Below, in pieces: positions 34,863 to 44,602 of a stretch of DNA of 64,000 nt. Source of the DNA: Bacteroidota bacterium (GTDB lineage Bacteria; Bacteroidota; Bacteroidia; Chitinophagales; Chitinophagaceae); assembly GCA_028876495.1 (NCBI GenBank), contig JAGWRO010000091.1, forward strand, positions 1-64,000, in the 5' to 3' direction. The notes under the pieces are model-generated. The model saw only the letters and a program-made list of their open reading frames with translations, had not been told where the DNA came from and searched no databases. Within the stretch, counting starts at the first letter, position 1. Each line of letters begins with the position of its first letter. The position numbers and the translations under genes were made by a program.

Positions 34863-35366
34863 TTAAGTCCCTCCTTTGGAGGGGTTTGGGGAGGCTGCCA
34901 GCTTTTCCAATACGTAATAAACGATCGGGCAAAAGGTAGAATTTTTTAAAGTGATGGCAGGCCTTTTTATAAATACATCCTCATCCGTATAAGGAAACCG
35001 ATGGCAATCGGAAGGACGGTTGTCATAAATATTGCAATAATTATCGTCTCCCAGAAACGGACAAGGAGAACTTTTAGTTACATAATCACCATCTTCATCT
35101 ACACGGAGATAGGTTTCGATAAAAGCCCCTTCTTTCATTTTTAAATGTTTGGAAATCCGCTTTATATCAGGCGTTTTAAACCGCGGCGAATAATTTCGGC
35201 AACAATTGGCACATTGCAAACAATCAATCTTTTCAAAGGCTTCTTCATTCAATGCAGGCAATTGTTTCAGCACTTTATTTTTATCGGCACGTTTTAAAAA
35301 ATTTGCATATTTTTTCTGTTTTTCGGCTGATTTTTTCTCCCAATTTTGCAAAACATCTTCATTCAT
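34863..35366 (-). CDS. YkgJ-type cysteine-cluster protein
   Basis: 167 residues from the ATG at 35366. An upstream in-frame ATG at 35381 would add five residues, but a 7/8 -7 box (TATCTTTA) lies between the two, so the shorter form is preferred. Eight Cys occur in the order CLQCANCC, SPCPFLGDDNYCNIYDNRPSDC, typical of the YkgJ metal- or Fe-S-binding family. Function is unknown. The N-terminus is a Lys/Glu-rich helix. Confidence 0.85.
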   Translation of the reverse strand: MNEDVLQNWEKKSAEKQKKYANFLKRADKNKVLKQLPALNEEAFEKIDCLQCANCCRNYSPRFKTPDIKRISKHLKMKEGAFIETYLRVDEDGDYVTKSSPCPFLGDDNYCNIYDNRPSDCHRFPYTDEDVFIKRPAITLKNSTFCPIVYYVLEKLAASPNPSKGGT

Positions 35367-35474
35367 CCGGTAAAGATACATTTTGGGTGAAACTTGTTAA
35401 TCCTCTTCAACTTTTAATAACATTTTCAATTGTAACTTCGCGCCGTCATTTTCAGAGTAAAATAAAAAACTTCC

Positions 35475-35493
35475 TTATTTGTTGGTTTACTGT
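35475..35493 (+). repeat. Recurrent intergenic motif ending TTTACTGT
   Basis: TTATTTGTTGGTTTACTGT, 24 bp before the gcvP ATG. Confidence 0.5.
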
Positions 35494-35517
35494 GAGAATA
35501 AAAAGCAATAATTTTTT

Positions 35518-38385
35518 ATGAATCTGTTTGAAAAACAATCCGCTGAATTTGCTGCAAGACATATTGGTCCTGATGAAAAAGAAACGGCTGAAATGCTTGA
35601 TAGCATTGGAATTGATACATTAACCGAGTTAATCGACAAAACCATTCCAAAAGGAATAAGGCTACCCAAAAAACTGGAAATTAGCGAACCGATGAGCGAG
35701 TTTGAATATTTGACTGAACTGAAAAAAATCGCAGATAAAAACAAGCTTTTAAAATCTTACATCGGGCAGGGATATTATGATACCATTACTCCTTCAGTTA
35801 TTTTAAGGAATCTTTTTGAAAATCCGGGATGGTATACACAATACACACCCTACCAGGCAGAAATTGCACAGGGAAGGCTAGAAAGTTTACTGAATTTTCA
35901 AACAATGGTAAGTGATCTTACTGCTTTACCTATTGCCAATGCAAGTTTGCTGGATGAAGGAACTGCAGCAGCGGAAGCAATGGCCATGCTCTTTAATCAC
36001 AAAAATAAAGACCACGACCACATAACTGCAGGCAAATTTTTTGTGGATGAAAAAATATTCGGGCAGACAAAAGATATACTAATTACAAGAGCAAAACCTG
36101 TAGGAATTGAAATTGTATTTGGAGATTTTAGAACGGTACAGGTTGATGAAACTTATTTCGGTGCTATTGTACAATATCCAAACAGCGAAGGAAGCATTGA
36201 AGATTACAGGAGTTTCATTGAAACCGTTCATGGCGCAAACGCGCAGGTAATTATGGCTACGGATTTATTGGCACTCACCCTACTTACTCCTCCAGGCGAA
36301 TTGGGCGCTGATGTTGCCATTGGTTCTTCACAACGTTTTGGTGTGCCGATGGGATACGGCGGGCCACATGCTGCTTTTTTTGCAACGAAAGATGAATTTA
36401 AACGGAATATTCCGGGAAGAATAATCGGTGTGAGTATTGACGCGCAAAATAATCGTGCGCTGCGTATGGCTTTGCAGACAAGAGAACAACATATTCGCCG
36501 TGAAAAAGCAACTTCTAACATTTGCACCGCCCAGGCTTTGCTGGCAAATATGGCAGCCATGTATGCGGTTTATCATGGCCCGGAAGGATTAAAAAATATT
36601 GCTAAAAGAATTACTTTGTTAACTTCTTCTCTTGCTGAAAAGCTGGAAGAAAACGGCTATGAACTGGTGAACAAAAATTATTTTGATACCCTCACTCTTA
36701 AAATTGACAACCACAAAAAATTAAATGAAATTTCTAAGCTCTATGAAATGAATTTTCATTTCGGCACTGATGATTCAGTTACACTTTCTCTCGATGAAAC
36801 CACAACGCAAAGAGATGTTCTGAATATCTTAAGCGTTTTTAATTCTGCAAAAGATATCGATACTTCAATTGTCACTTTTGATCATGAAACTAACCTGGGA
36901 AATATTCCGGCTTCTTTGCAAAGAACTTCAGCTTTTTTAACTCATCCTGTTTTCAATAAATACCACAGCGAAACAGAGATGATGCGTTATATAAAGTTGC
37001 TGGAAAATAAAGATCTTTCTCTTACTCACTCTATGATTGCGTTGGGATCATGCACCATGAAATTAAATGCAGCTACTGAATTGATCCCGGTAAGTTGGCC
37101 GCAATTTAGCAGGATTCACCCTTTTGCACCGGCAGATCAAACCAAAGGGTACGATTACATCATAAAAGATCTTGAAAAATTATTGAGCATTATTACAGGC
37201 TTTAGTGCATGTAGTTTGCAGCCCAACAGTGGGGCGCAAGGCGAATTTGCCGGGTTAATGGCGATCAGGAGATATCATGAAAGTAAAACTGAAACCAACC
37301 GAAATGTGATCTTAATTCCTGTTTCTGCTCATGGAACCAATCCTGCTTCCGCAGTGATGGCTGGTTTTAATGTAGTGGTTACTAAATGTGACGAAGAAGG
37401 AAATATTGATATTGAAGACCTGAAAGCGCAGGCAGAAAAACATAAAGATTCGCTCGCCGGCCTGATGGTAACTTATCCTTCCACTCACGGCGTTTTTGAG
37501 GAAGGCATCAGGGAAATTTGTAACATCATTCATGATAATGGCGGCCTGGTTTATATGGATGGCGCGAACATGAATGCGCAAGTAGGATTAACCTCTCCGG
37601 GTTTTATTGGTGCCGATGTTTGTCATTTAAATCTTCACAAAACCTTTGCCATTCCACATGGCGGTGGTGGTCCGGGAATGGGACCGATTTGCGTAAATGA
37701 AAAATTAGCGCCTTTTTTACCGGGAAGCGAGAATGCGGGTTCTGTTAGCGCTGCACCATTTGGCTCTGCAAGTATTTTATTAATAAGCTATGCTTACATA
37801 AAATTATTAGGCGAAAGCGGGTTGAAAAAAGCGACAGAATACGCGATCCTCAATGCCAATTACATGAAATCGAAATTAAAAAACAACTTTAAAGTTTTGT
37901 TTACTGGCAAAGAGGGAACATGTGCACATGAATTTATAGTTGACCTGCGGCCTTTTAAAAACAGCGCAGGCATTGAAGCAGAAGATGTTGCCAAAAGGTT
38001 GATGGATTATGGTTTTCATGCACCAACTCTTAGTTTCCCGGTTGCGGGCACTATCATGATAGAACCTACAGAAAGTGAAAATAAAGAAGAACTTGACCGG
38101 TTTTGCGATGCCTTGAATTCAATTTATGAGGAAATAAAAAGCATAGAAACCGGCGAAGCCGATAAGAAAGATAATGTGTTGAAAAATGCGCCACATACGC
38201 TTGCTGTAATTACTGCCGATGATTGGAATCACTCGTACTCACGAAGCAAAGCTGCATTTCCATTGTCTTATTTAAAAGAAAATAAATTCTGGCCAACGAT
38301 CAGCAGGGTTAATAATACCTACGGAGACAGAAATTTAATTTGCACCTGCGAACCAGTTGAGAGTTATATGGAAGTTGAAGGATAA
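35518..38385 (+). CDS. gcvP: Glycine dehydrogenase (decarboxylating), P-protein
   Basis: 955 residues, the single-chain fused form. The N-terminal half starts [17 protein letters not shown]; the catalytic C-terminal half has the PLP lysine in [21 protein letters not shown] near residue 705. It decarboxylates glycine and passes the aminomethyl group to the H-protein lipoyl arm in the glycine cleavage system. gcvT and gcvH are not adjacent. Confidence 0.97.
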   Translation: MNLFEKQSAEFAARHIGPDEKETAEMLDSIGIDTLTELIDKTIPKGIRLPKKLEISEPMSEFEYLTELKKIADKNKLLKSYIGQGYYDTITPSVILRNLFENPGWYTQYTPYQAEIAQGRLESLLNFQTMVSDLTALPIANASLLDEGTAAAEAMAMLFNHKNKDHDHITAGKFFVDEKIFGQTKDILITRAKPVGIEIVFGDFRTVQVDETYFGAIVQYPNSEGSIEDYRSFIETVHGANAQVIMATDLLALTLLTPPGELGADVAIGSSQRFGVPMGYGGPHAAFFATKDEFKRNIPGRIIGVSIDAQNNRALRMALQTREQHIRREKATSNICTAQALLANMAAMYAVYHGPEGLKNIAKRITLLTSSLAEKLEENGYELVNKNYFDTLTLKIDNHKKLNEISKLYEMNFHFGTDDSVTLSLDETTTQRDVLNILSVFNSAKDIDTSIVTFDHETNLGNIPASLQRTSAFLTHPVFNKYHSETEMMRYIKLLENKDLSLTHSMIALGSCTMKLNAATELIPVSWPQFSRIHPFAPADQTKGYDYIIKDLEKLLSIITGFSACSLQPNSGAQGEFAGLMAIRRYHESKTETNRNVILIPVSAHGTNPASAVMAGFNVVVTKCDEEGNIDIEDLKAQAEKHKDSLAGLMVTYPSTHGVFEEGIREICNIIHDNGGLVYMDGANMNAQVGLTSPGFIGADVCHLNLHKTFAIPHGGGGPGMGPICVNEKLAPFLPGSENAGSVSAAPFGSASILLISYAYIKLLGESGLKKATEYAILNANYMKSKLKNNFKVLFTGKEGTCAHEFIVDLRPFKNSAGIEAEDVAKRLMDYGFHAPTLSFPVAGTIMIEPTESENKEELDRFCDALNSIYEEIKSIETGEADKKDNVLKNAPHTLAVITADDWNHSYSRSKAAFPLSYLKENKFWPTISRVNNTYGDRNLICTCEPVESYMEVEG

Positions 38386-38432
38386 GATTTTAATTTTGAA
38401 TATTAATTATTGAGGTTCGCATTAATATCATT

Positions 38433-38467
38433 TACGTAACTAAAAATTAATCAGTTACGTATATTTG
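38433..38467 (+). promoter_or_regulatory. MscS-gene promoter overlapped by a perfect inverted repeat
   Basis: TACGTAACT (38433-38441) and AGTTACGTA (38453-38461) form a 9-bp perfect dyad with an 11-bp centre. The -7 box TATATTTG (38460-38467) overlaps its right arm by two bases, and the dyad takes the place of a -33 box. A regulator-binding site is likely. Confidence 0.6.
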
Positions 38468-38542
38468 AGATTGCAAGTCATTTTAAAAGACGCGATACCA
38501 GCATGACCAGTAATTAATAACAATCAGGAATGATCTCAGGAA

Positions 38543-39391
38543 ATGATTAAAACATTCTTTATAGATTTTCGAACAGCCTTTACTGTAGGAATAATAATTG
38601 GAGTTACAATTGCCATCGGTTTAATCTTCAAACATTTTACTGGTAAATTTATTCGCAAGCACGTGATGTCCAAACGTATGGACCCGACAAGTTATGTGTT
38701 TGCCAAAAAAATTATTACGGCAATAATCTATATAGTTGGATTTTCATTTGCGCTGGATCAAATACCTGAATTTCAAATTGTAGGGCATTCTTTATTGGCC
38801 GGTGCAGGTATTTTATCTTTGGTTGCAGGCTTAGCTTCACAACAAGCATTAAGCAATATAATAAGCGGATTTTTGATTGTACTATTTAAGCCATTCAAAA
38901 TAAATGACAGAATAACTTTTAAAGGAACTTTTACGGGTATAGTTGAAGAAATAAATTTAAGGCAAGTAGTTATAAGAGATTTTGAAAATAATCGGGTTAT
39001 TGTTCCAAATTCAGTAATCAGCAATGAAGTAGTTGTTAATGCAGATTTAAATGAAACTAAAGTTTGCAAAATGATTGAAATAGGAATTGGTTACGATTCT
39101 GATATTGGCAAAGCGCTTAAAATCATGGAAGAAGAGATTTTAAAACACCCATTGCATATTGATAACCGCACACCGGAAGATTTGCGCAATAATGTACCCG
39201 AAGTAATTTCAAGGGTTATCGCTTTAGGTAATTCTTCAGTCATGCTCAAAGCATGGGCGTATTCGGAAAATGCAGCAAATGGTTTTAGTATGTATTGCGA
39301 TTTACTTAGAAGTATCAAAGAGCGGTTTGACGAAGAAAAAATTGAAATACCTTATAATTATCAAAATATAGTAATAAAAAATAACGGCTAA
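38543..39391 (+). CDS. Small-conductance mechanosensitive channel (MscS family)
   Basis: 282 residues. Three transmembrane segments: FRTAFTVGIIIGVTIAIGLIF, KKIITAIIYIVGFSFAL and the pore-lining GHSLLAGAGILSLVAGLASQQALSNIISG. The cytoplasmic beta domain follows (FKINDRITFKGTFTGIVEEINLRQVVIRDFENNRVIVPNS). It opens on membrane tension to release solutes. The dyad over its promoter suggests regulation, perhaps by osmotic or envelope state. Confidence 0.94.
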   Translation: MIKTFFIDFRTAFTVGIIIGVTIAIGLIFKHFTGKFIRKHVMSKRMDPTSYVFAKKIITAIIYIVGFSFALDQIPEFQIVGHSLLAGAGILSLVAGLASQQALSNIISGFLIVLFKPFKINDRITFKGTFTGIVEEINLRQVVIRDFENNRVIVPNSVISNEVVVNADLNETKVCKMIEIGIGYDSDIGKALKIMEEEILKHPLHIDNRTPEDLRNNVPEVISRVIALGNSSVMLKAWAYSENAANGFSMYCDLLRSIKERFDEEKIEIPYNYQNIVIKNNG

Positions 39392-39406
39392 AATTATAAG
39401 CGCTTT

Positions 39407-40045
39407 CTATTTCCATTTTAAGGTATTGATCAGATGCTTCATATCCTGCTGCAAAAAGGCATTTACAGGCCGAAGAGAATCTTCATTAGGGGTAGCATCA
39501 AAATACAAAGCGCCTCGCAAAAAATGACGTGTTGTGTCGGTAAGAAAAAATTGTTTTGCAGTAGCAACATTTCCTGACACTTTAAAGAAAACTCCTGTAA
39601 TATCATTAGGCGTATGCATTACACTGTCTTCAATTGAATAGGCTTTTACATCGTTCTTATAAGTAAGATTGTAAGAATCATCCACCATCTTATGGAAATC
39701 ATTCACACCAACAGAATCGCGATAAGTTATTCCATCAGGGTTTTTTTCTTTATAAACCGAAGTGCCGCCTATTTTTTTGTAGCTTACAAATATGGTTCCG
39801 TTGAAAGATGGAAATTCAATATTAATCCAATAAGGATTTTTAGCACCTTCAGCAAAATAGGATGAATCCTTTGCTATCCGGGCATATACAGGATATTCAA
39901 ATGTGTAAGGGTAACCCGGCTCATTAAAAGTTGTGTACTGCTTTTTAGGAAAATCTATTTTAAAATATCCTTCTTTTTTAGAAGTGTAATTTGAATTGCA
40001 ACTAATCATCATTAAAATAAAAAGGAAATAAAATATCCGCTGCAT
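39407..40045 (-). CDS. gldD: Gliding motility lipoprotein GldD
   Basis: 212 residues from the ATG at 40045, which places a good lipoprotein signal (FILMMISC, Cys at 16) at the N-terminus; an ATG at 40063 would add six polar residues. YFKIDFPKKQYTTFNEPGYPYTFEYPVYA is the GldD hallmark. GldD is needed for gliding and type IX secretion in Flavobacterium johnsoniae, but non-gliding Bacteroidetes also have it. It follows gldE after a 29-bp gap. Confidence 0.92.
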   Translation of the reverse strand: MQRIFYFLFILMMISCNSNYTSKKEGYFKIDFPKKQYTTFNEPGYPYTFEYPVYARIAKDSSYFAEGAKNPYWINIEFPSFNGTIFVSYKKIGGTSVYKEKNPDGITYRDSVGVNDFHKMVDDSYNLTYKNDVKAYSIEDSVMHTPNDITGVFFKVSGNVATAKQFFLTDTTRHFLRGALYFDATPNEDSLRPVNAFLQQDMKHLINTLKWK

Positions 40046-40074
40046 TTGCCAATTTTCGTTCAAGATAAGGAGAT

Positions 40075-41376
40075 TTATTTTTCCTGTTTTTGTTTTAAAG
40101 TAAGTTTCACTTTTTCGATGCGGTTTTTATTAATTTCCAAAACCGTAAAAATATAATGTTGAGTTTCGAACTGTTCATTCACTTTCGGAAACTCCCCTGC
40201 AATTTCCAGGATCAGCCCGGCCAGTGAATCGCTTTCTCCCCGAAGCAAATCAAAGCTATGAGTTGGAATATTTAATATCCTGCATAGATCGTTGATCATT
40301 GTTTTTCCCTCAAATACATAATTAAAGTCATCTATTTTTTTATTAATGCTTTCCTCATCATCAAATTCATCCTGGATGTCTCCAATAATTTCCTCCATAA
40401 TATCTTCCAGAGTGATAATACCTGAAGTACCGCCAAACTCGTCAACTACAACGGCCATATGTTTACGCTTATTTCTGAAATCCTGTAAAAGATCTTCTAT
40501 TAATTTTTGTTCATGCACATAAAACACAGGACGCATTAAAGGATGCCAGTCCAGTTCTTCCTTATCCAGATGAGGCAATAAATCTTTTGTGTGAAGAATC
40601 CCGACGATTTCGTCAAGATTATTTTTATAAACAGGCAATCTTGAATAAGAATATTCTTTCACTTTATTTAACACCGTACCAAAAGAAACAGAAGCTTCTA
40701 TCCCACTCACATCCAGGCGCGGTCGCATGGTTTGCTTTACAGTTGTATTGCTGAACTTTCGGATCCCTTTTAAAATTTGCTTTTCTTCGCTGGAGGCTTT
40801 ATTGTCCGGCAGCTGGTCAATGGCGCTATCAAGCTGAGATTCTTCTTTTGTAGTGCTTCCTGAATGAAAGACCCTTTCAACAGAAGTATTGAACGCCACC
40901 AGCCGCAAACTTATTTTATAAAGAATACGGTTAAAGATACCAACGATCAAAGACGCTGTAGAAGCAAACCATATCTTGTGATGTGTAGCCCATACTTTCG
41001 GAAGCACTTCACAAAACAAAACCAACACACTGGTAATAACAACCACTTTAATAATAAAGTTTATAATAAAATGCAGCCCCAGCGTTTCAATCCATTGATC
41101 TAAAAGCAAGTTGGAAATTAGAATAATACCGATGTTTACAAAAGAATGGGCAATCAACAGCGATGCCATCAAAGCTTTAGGGGTTTCCAGTAAAGTTACT
41201 ATTCTTTTATAGGAAGGCTGCTGACGGGTTTTAAGCATATTAATATCCTTGAGTGTCAGTGAAAAAAATGCCATTTCAGATCCTGAAAAAAGAAAAGATA
41301 AAACAAAAAGTACCAGTAGTATAAAAAACAGGATGGTAGTAGTAGATGCAGGTGTAATGGCTATAATTGTAAGCAA
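40075..41376 (-). CDS. gldE: GldE: CNNM/CBS/CorC-type membrane protein
   Basis: 433 residues. The N-terminal DUF21/CNNM membrane domain starts LFFILLVLFVLSFLFSGSEMAFFSL. A CBS pair follows (MRPRLDVSGIEASVSFG, VGILHTKDLLPHL, VVDEFGGTSGIITLEDIMEEIIGDI), then a CorC_HlyC transporter-associated domain. The family resembles magnesium/cobalt efflux proteins; GldE in F. johnsoniae acts with GldD. Position in the mutY-ssb-gldE-gldD cluster supports the name. Confidence 0.92.
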   Translation of the reverse strand: MLTIIAITPASTTTILFFILLVLFVLSFLFSGSEMAFFSLTLKDINMLKTRQQPSYKRIVTLLETPKALMASLLIAHSFVNIGIILISNLLLDQWIETLGLHFIINFIIKVVVITSVLVLFCEVLPKVWATHHKIWFASTASLIVGIFNRILYKISLRLVAFNTSVERVFHSGSTTKEESQLDSAIDQLPDNKASSEEKQILKGIRKFSNTTVKQTMRPRLDVSGIEASVSFGTVLNKVKEYSYSRLPVYKNNLDEIVGILHTKDLLPHLDKEELDWHPLMRPVFYVHEQKLIEDLLQDFRNKRKHMAVVVDEFGGTSGIITLEDIMEEIIGDIQDEFDDEESINKKIDDFNYVFEGKTMINDLCRILNIPTHSFDLLRGESDSLAGLILEIAGEFPKVNEQFETQHYIFTVLEINKNRIEKVKLTLKQKQEK

Positions 41377-41431
41377 TTGATAACTATTTAGTGACCGAAT
41401 TATAAAGATTTAATTAAAAATAAATGGTCCA

Positions 41432-41875
41432 TCATGAAGCGCCTTCCGGATTTTTTTCTGAATTTTCATCCTCAGTAGTTTCATGATCACTCAACGGTTC
41501 ATGCGTTTCTTCAGGGTGCATATCAGATCGTTTGTCAAGCATAATAAGATTGTCTGCAACAATTTCTGTTGCTGCCTTTTTATTATGATCTCTGTCTTCC
41601 CAATACCTTGTCTTTAAACGTCCTTCAATATAAACCAGGCTGCTTTTATGCAAATATTTTTGCGCCAGTTCTGCAAGTCCTCGCCAAAGCACAATATTAT
41701 GCCATTCTGTTTGAGAAATTAATTTGCCATTTTTGTCTTTATAGGTTTCTGTGGTGGCTAATGGAAATTTTGATACAGGTATATTGCCCTCAAGATATTG
41801 AATGTCAGGATCTTTTCCGAGGTTACCAATTAACATCACTTTATTTACTCCGCGCATAACACTATTTTGCTCCAT
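41432..41875 (-). CDS. ssb: Single-stranded DNA-binding protein, paralogue without acidic-Phe tip
   Basis: 147 residues. The OB fold is clear (VNKVMLIGNLGKDPDIQYLEGNIPVSKFPLATTETY, EWHNIVLWRGLAELAQKYLHKSSLVYIEGRLKTR). The tail is acidic but ends NPEGAS, without the DDIPF-type tip that recruits partner proteins. It is 12 bp after mutY and upstream of gldE, as in other Bacteroidetes. A second, canonical SSB elsewhere in the genome is expected. Confidence 0.93.
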   Translation of the reverse strand: MEQNSVMRGVNKVMLIGNLGKDPDIQYLEGNIPVSKFPLATTETYKDKNGKLISQTEWHNIVLWRGLAELAQKYLHKSSLVYIEGRLKTRYWEDRDHNKKAATEIVADNLIMLDKRSDMHPEETHEPLSDHETTEDENSEKNPEGAS

Positions 41876-41887
41876 TAAAAACTAAAT

Positions 41888-42958
41888 TCAATTTAAAGAT
41901 ACATTTTTATCTGCTAAATAAGATGCTATAAATTTTGGAAACGGCAACGCTTTTAATTCCTTCCGGTTTACCGTGAAGTATTCATTATTGAGCCATGGTT
42001 TCTTTAACTCTATATGAATAAATCTGCCTGTAATAAGTTGATGGGTAAGTTTTTGAGAAATTTTTGATGAAATTAAATTTACTGTAAAATCAGGCTGGTT
42101 TAAAATCTTGATAATTTCTTCGTTTACTATCAACTTACTTTCATCAAGCCAATCTTTTGTTTCAATTAATACGAATTCATAAAGATTTTGCCAGATATCT
42201 TTTCCTGTTCTTTTACGTACGTAAAATTTATTCTTATATTCAACGACCAGGTAATTAAAAAACCTTTCTTTTTGCCTTATGGTTTTTGTGTTTACGGGCA
42301 AAACAGCTACTTTATTTTTTAAAAAAGCAAAACATTTTTTTTGGAGAGGACATTGTAAACATAAAGGGGCAGCGGGTTTGCAAATTACAGCCCCAAAATC
42401 CATTAATGCCTGGTTGTATTTTCCGGGAGTTATTTTACTTAGAAGTGATTGAGAAAGTTCGCCGTAAAACCTTTTTCCTTCAGTGGTATTTATCGGAATT
42501 TCTTTTCCAAAAAATCTTGACAATACCCGAAAAACATTCCCATCTAAAACTGCATAAGGAAGGTTGAAGGCAAATGAAGCAATTGCCGATGCAGTATAAG
42601 TTCCAATACCTTTTAAAGCAAGAATATCTTCATATTTTTCAGGAAAATTTCCGTTTAATTCTTCTTGAATAAATTTAGCAGAAGCTATTAAATTTTTACA
42701 TCTTGAATAATAGCCAAGACCTTCCCATAATTTGTAAACTTCCTTTTCAGAAGCCATTGCAAGTGTTTCTATATCAGGAAATGCTGCAATAAAACGATTG
42801 TAATATTCCATTCCCTGTTGCACTCTTGTTTGTTGCAAAATAATTTCACTAATCCAAATCCTGTAGGGGTTGCTTTCTCCTTTCCAGGGCATTTGTCTTT
42901 TATTTTCAGTTTCGTTCCAATCCAGGAGTGTGTTAGAAAAGAATTTTTGATTTTGCAT
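41888..42958 (-). CDS. mutY: A/G-specific adenine glycosylase
   Basis: 356 residues. Catalytic core: MPWKGESNPYRIWISEIILQQTRVQQ, helix-hairpin-helix LKGIGTYTASAIASFAF, catalytic Asp in VLDGNVFRVLSR, and the 4Fe-4S loop CKPAAPLCLQCPLQKKC. The C-terminal NUDIX-like domain senses 8-oxoG. It removes A mispaired with 8-oxoG. It heads the ssb-gldE-gldD unit. Confidence 0.96.
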   Translation of the reverse strand: MQNQKFFSNTLLDWNETENKRQMPWKGESNPYRIWISEIILQQTRVQQGMEYYNRFIAAFPDIETLAMASEKEVYKLWEGLGYYSRCKNLIASAKFIQEELNGNFPEKYEDILALKGIGTYTASAIASFAFNLPYAVLDGNVFRVLSRFFGKEIPINTTEGKRFYGELSQSLLSKITPGKYNQALMDFGAVICKPAAPLCLQCPLQKKCFAFLKNKVAVLPVNTKTIRQKERFFNYLVVEYKNKFYVRKRTGKDIWQNLYEFVLIETKDWLDESKLIVNEEIIKILNQPDFTVNLISSKISQKLTHQLITGRFIHIELKKPWLNNEYFTVNRKELKALPFPKFIASYLADKNVSLN

Positions 42959-43080
42959 TTAAAGCGAAATAACTAATATTTTAATTGATTTTAATCATTA
43001 TAAATCAAAATTTGAGGTAAAATCAAAAAAAAAAAACATACACAAAAGATATTATAGCAGGTTATTACAATAAAGAATGC

Positions 43081-43088
43081 TAAATTTG
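43081..43088 (+). promoter_or_regulatory. -7 box of the HU gene
   Basis: TAAATTTG, exact consensus; predicted leader about 60 nt. Confidence 0.55.
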
Positions 43089-43153
43089 TCATGCCTGGTT
43101 GAAACATCTTTGGAACACATTTTAATTTTCATCTAACTAAAAAAGAGTTTAAA

Positions 43154-43441
43154 ATGAGAAAAGCAGATTTAATTAACCGGATATCAGAAAATACGGGGAT
43201 AGCAAAAGTAGATGTTCTCGTAACACTTGAAAATTTATTTAAGGAAGTAAAGAAATCACTTGGCGAGGGTGAAAATATTTACATCAGGGGCTTTGGCAGT
43301 TTCATAACTAAAAAAAGAGCCGCCAAGATAGGCCGAAATATTAAAAAAAATACAGCAGTAGAAATTCCTGAGCATTATATCCCGGCTTTCAAGCCTTCAA
43401 AGGAATTTGTTGAGCAAATTAAAGAAAAGAACCTCACCTAA
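43154..43441 (+). CDS. HU/IHF family DNA-binding protein
   Basis: 95 residues, one HU fold. MRKADLINRISENTGIAKVD, RGFGSFITKKRAAKIGRNIKKN and IPAFKPSKEFVEQI are conserved. It bends and compacts DNA. It opens a rightward run that continues with a TPR protein, a tiny basic protein and rng. Confidence 0.95.
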   Translation: MRKADLINRISENTGIAKVDVLVTLENLFKEVKKSLGEGENIYIRGFGSFITKKRAAKIGRNIKKNTAVEIPEHYIPAFKPSKEFVEQIKEKNLT

Positions 43442-43456
43442 AAGTCCATAATGCAT

Positions 43457-43464
43457 TAACTTTG
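43457..43464 (+). promoter_or_regulatory. -7 box of the TPR protein gene
   Basis: TAACTTTG, exact consensus, 29 bp before the TTG start, supporting that start. Confidence 0.5.
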
Positions 43465-43493
43465 CAGCCTGATAAAAAATCCAGATTTAGATT

Positions 43494-44348
43494 TTGAATA
43501 AAAGAATCATTTTAGCAGGAGCAGGTGTTGTTTTGGTATTTGTATTTTTTTTCTTCGGAAAAACAGCCACTACAAAAAAGGAGATGCCTGCTATGGCAAA
43601 GGCTGAAACTCCACAATTTAATATTAAAGATACACTTAGCGCCGATAAGCAGCAGTTGTCTGCGGATCAATTGGTTTATGTTACCAAAATAGAAAACGAT
43701 ATTACCAGGGGCGACCTGAAACACCAGGGTGTAAATCAGTATACCAATCTTGCCAATTTTTGGAAAGACTCTGCCGGAAAATTCATTCCTTATGCATATT
43801 ATTTGAGTGAAGCAGCCAAGTTGGATAATTCAGAAAAAAAACTCACCTTTGCAGCCCGATTGATTTTAGAGAACATGAAAAGGGAGGACAATCCGGCCCA
43901 AAAAGTGTGGGAAGCGCAAACAGCAGCCTCGCTTTTTGAAAAAGCACTTAAACTGGATCCGGATAATGATGATTTAAAAGTAGGGTTGGGAAGTTGTTAT
44001 GTTTACGGTGAAGGAATGATTGGTAATCCTGAACAGACTATGAAAGGAATACAACAATTACTCCAGGTGGTGAAGAAAGATTCCAACAATATGCAGGCTC
44101 AGTTGGTTTTAGGAATCGGAGGGGTGATATCAAATCAATACGACAAAGCCATTGAAAGGTTAAAAAAGGTAGTGAGTTTTGACCCACAGAATCTTGAAGC
44201 AGTTTCCTGGCTTGCCGATGCTTATGCTGCTGCAGGCGATAAGAAAAATGCGATAAAATGGTACGAGCAAAGTGAGCATTTGGTAAATAATCCGGCGTTC
44301 ACTAAAGAAATTGACGCGCGAATAAAAGTTTTGAAAGAAAACCAGTAA
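43494..44348 (+). CDS. Membrane-anchored tetratricopeptide repeat protein
   Basis: 284 residues starting at a TTG; no ATG lies before the N-terminal hydrophobic anchor (IILAGAGVVLVFVFFFFG). Three to four TPR units follow in the second half (AASLFEKALKLDPDNDDLKVGLGSCY, AIERLKKVVSFDPQNLEAVSWLADAYAAAGDKKNAIKWYEQ). It is presumably a periplasm-facing scaffold. Conserved position between HU and rng in Bacteroidetes suggests a general role that is not known. Confidence 0.88.
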   Translation: MNKRIILAGAGVVLVFVFFFFGKTATTKKEMPAMAKAETPQFNIKDTLSADKQQLSADQLVYVTKIENDITRGDLKHQGVNQYTNLANFWKDSAGKFIPYAYYLSEAAKLDNSEKKLTFAARLILENMKREDNPAQKVWEAQTAASLFEKALKLDPDNDDLKVGLGSCYVYGEGMIGNPEQTMKGIQQLLQVVKKDSNNMQAQLVLGIGGVISNQYDKAIERLKKVVSFDPQNLEAVSWLADAYAAAGDKKNAIKWYEQSEHLVNNPAFTKEIDARIKVLKENQ

Positions 44349-44427
44349 TCTTTATCCGAGCAACAATGACAAATAAAATAAAATTTATTATTTGTCTTTT
44401 ATTATAAATTATTAAAAAAAACTATTT

Positions 44428-44517
44428 ATGCCTTGCGGTAAAAAAAGAAAACGCCATAAGATCGCTACTCATAAGCGTAAAAAGCGTTTAAGAAAGAATC
44501 GTCATAAGAAGAGGTAA
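44428..44517 (+). CDS. 29-residue highly basic AURKAIP1/COX24-type protein
   Basis: ATG to TAA, 30 codons, too short for usual gene callers. It starts MPCGKKRKRHKIATHKRKKR and ends RHKKR; over half of the residues are Lys or Arg. The core KKRKRHKxxTHKRKKRxRxNR is the AURKAIP1/COX24 motif known from mitoribosomal small-subunit protein mS38. Bacteroidetes carry near-identical copies just upstream of rng, so it is most likely a small ribosome-associated protein. Function is inferred from the family. Confidence 0.85.
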   Translation: MPCGKKRKRHKIATHKRKKRLRKNRHKKR

Positions 44518-44602
44518 TTACTTGCTTACTTCTACTTTCGCACGCCGGTATATCCGGCTTTATCCTTTTCCTTCTGTTTTGTTTTAAAACTGATTAAAGA
44601 AT

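Noticed and set aside
35382-35517. Glycine riboswitch upstream of gcvP
   Set aside because: No tandem aptamer-like blocks; only the recurrent TTTACTGT motif and AT-rich sequence are seen.
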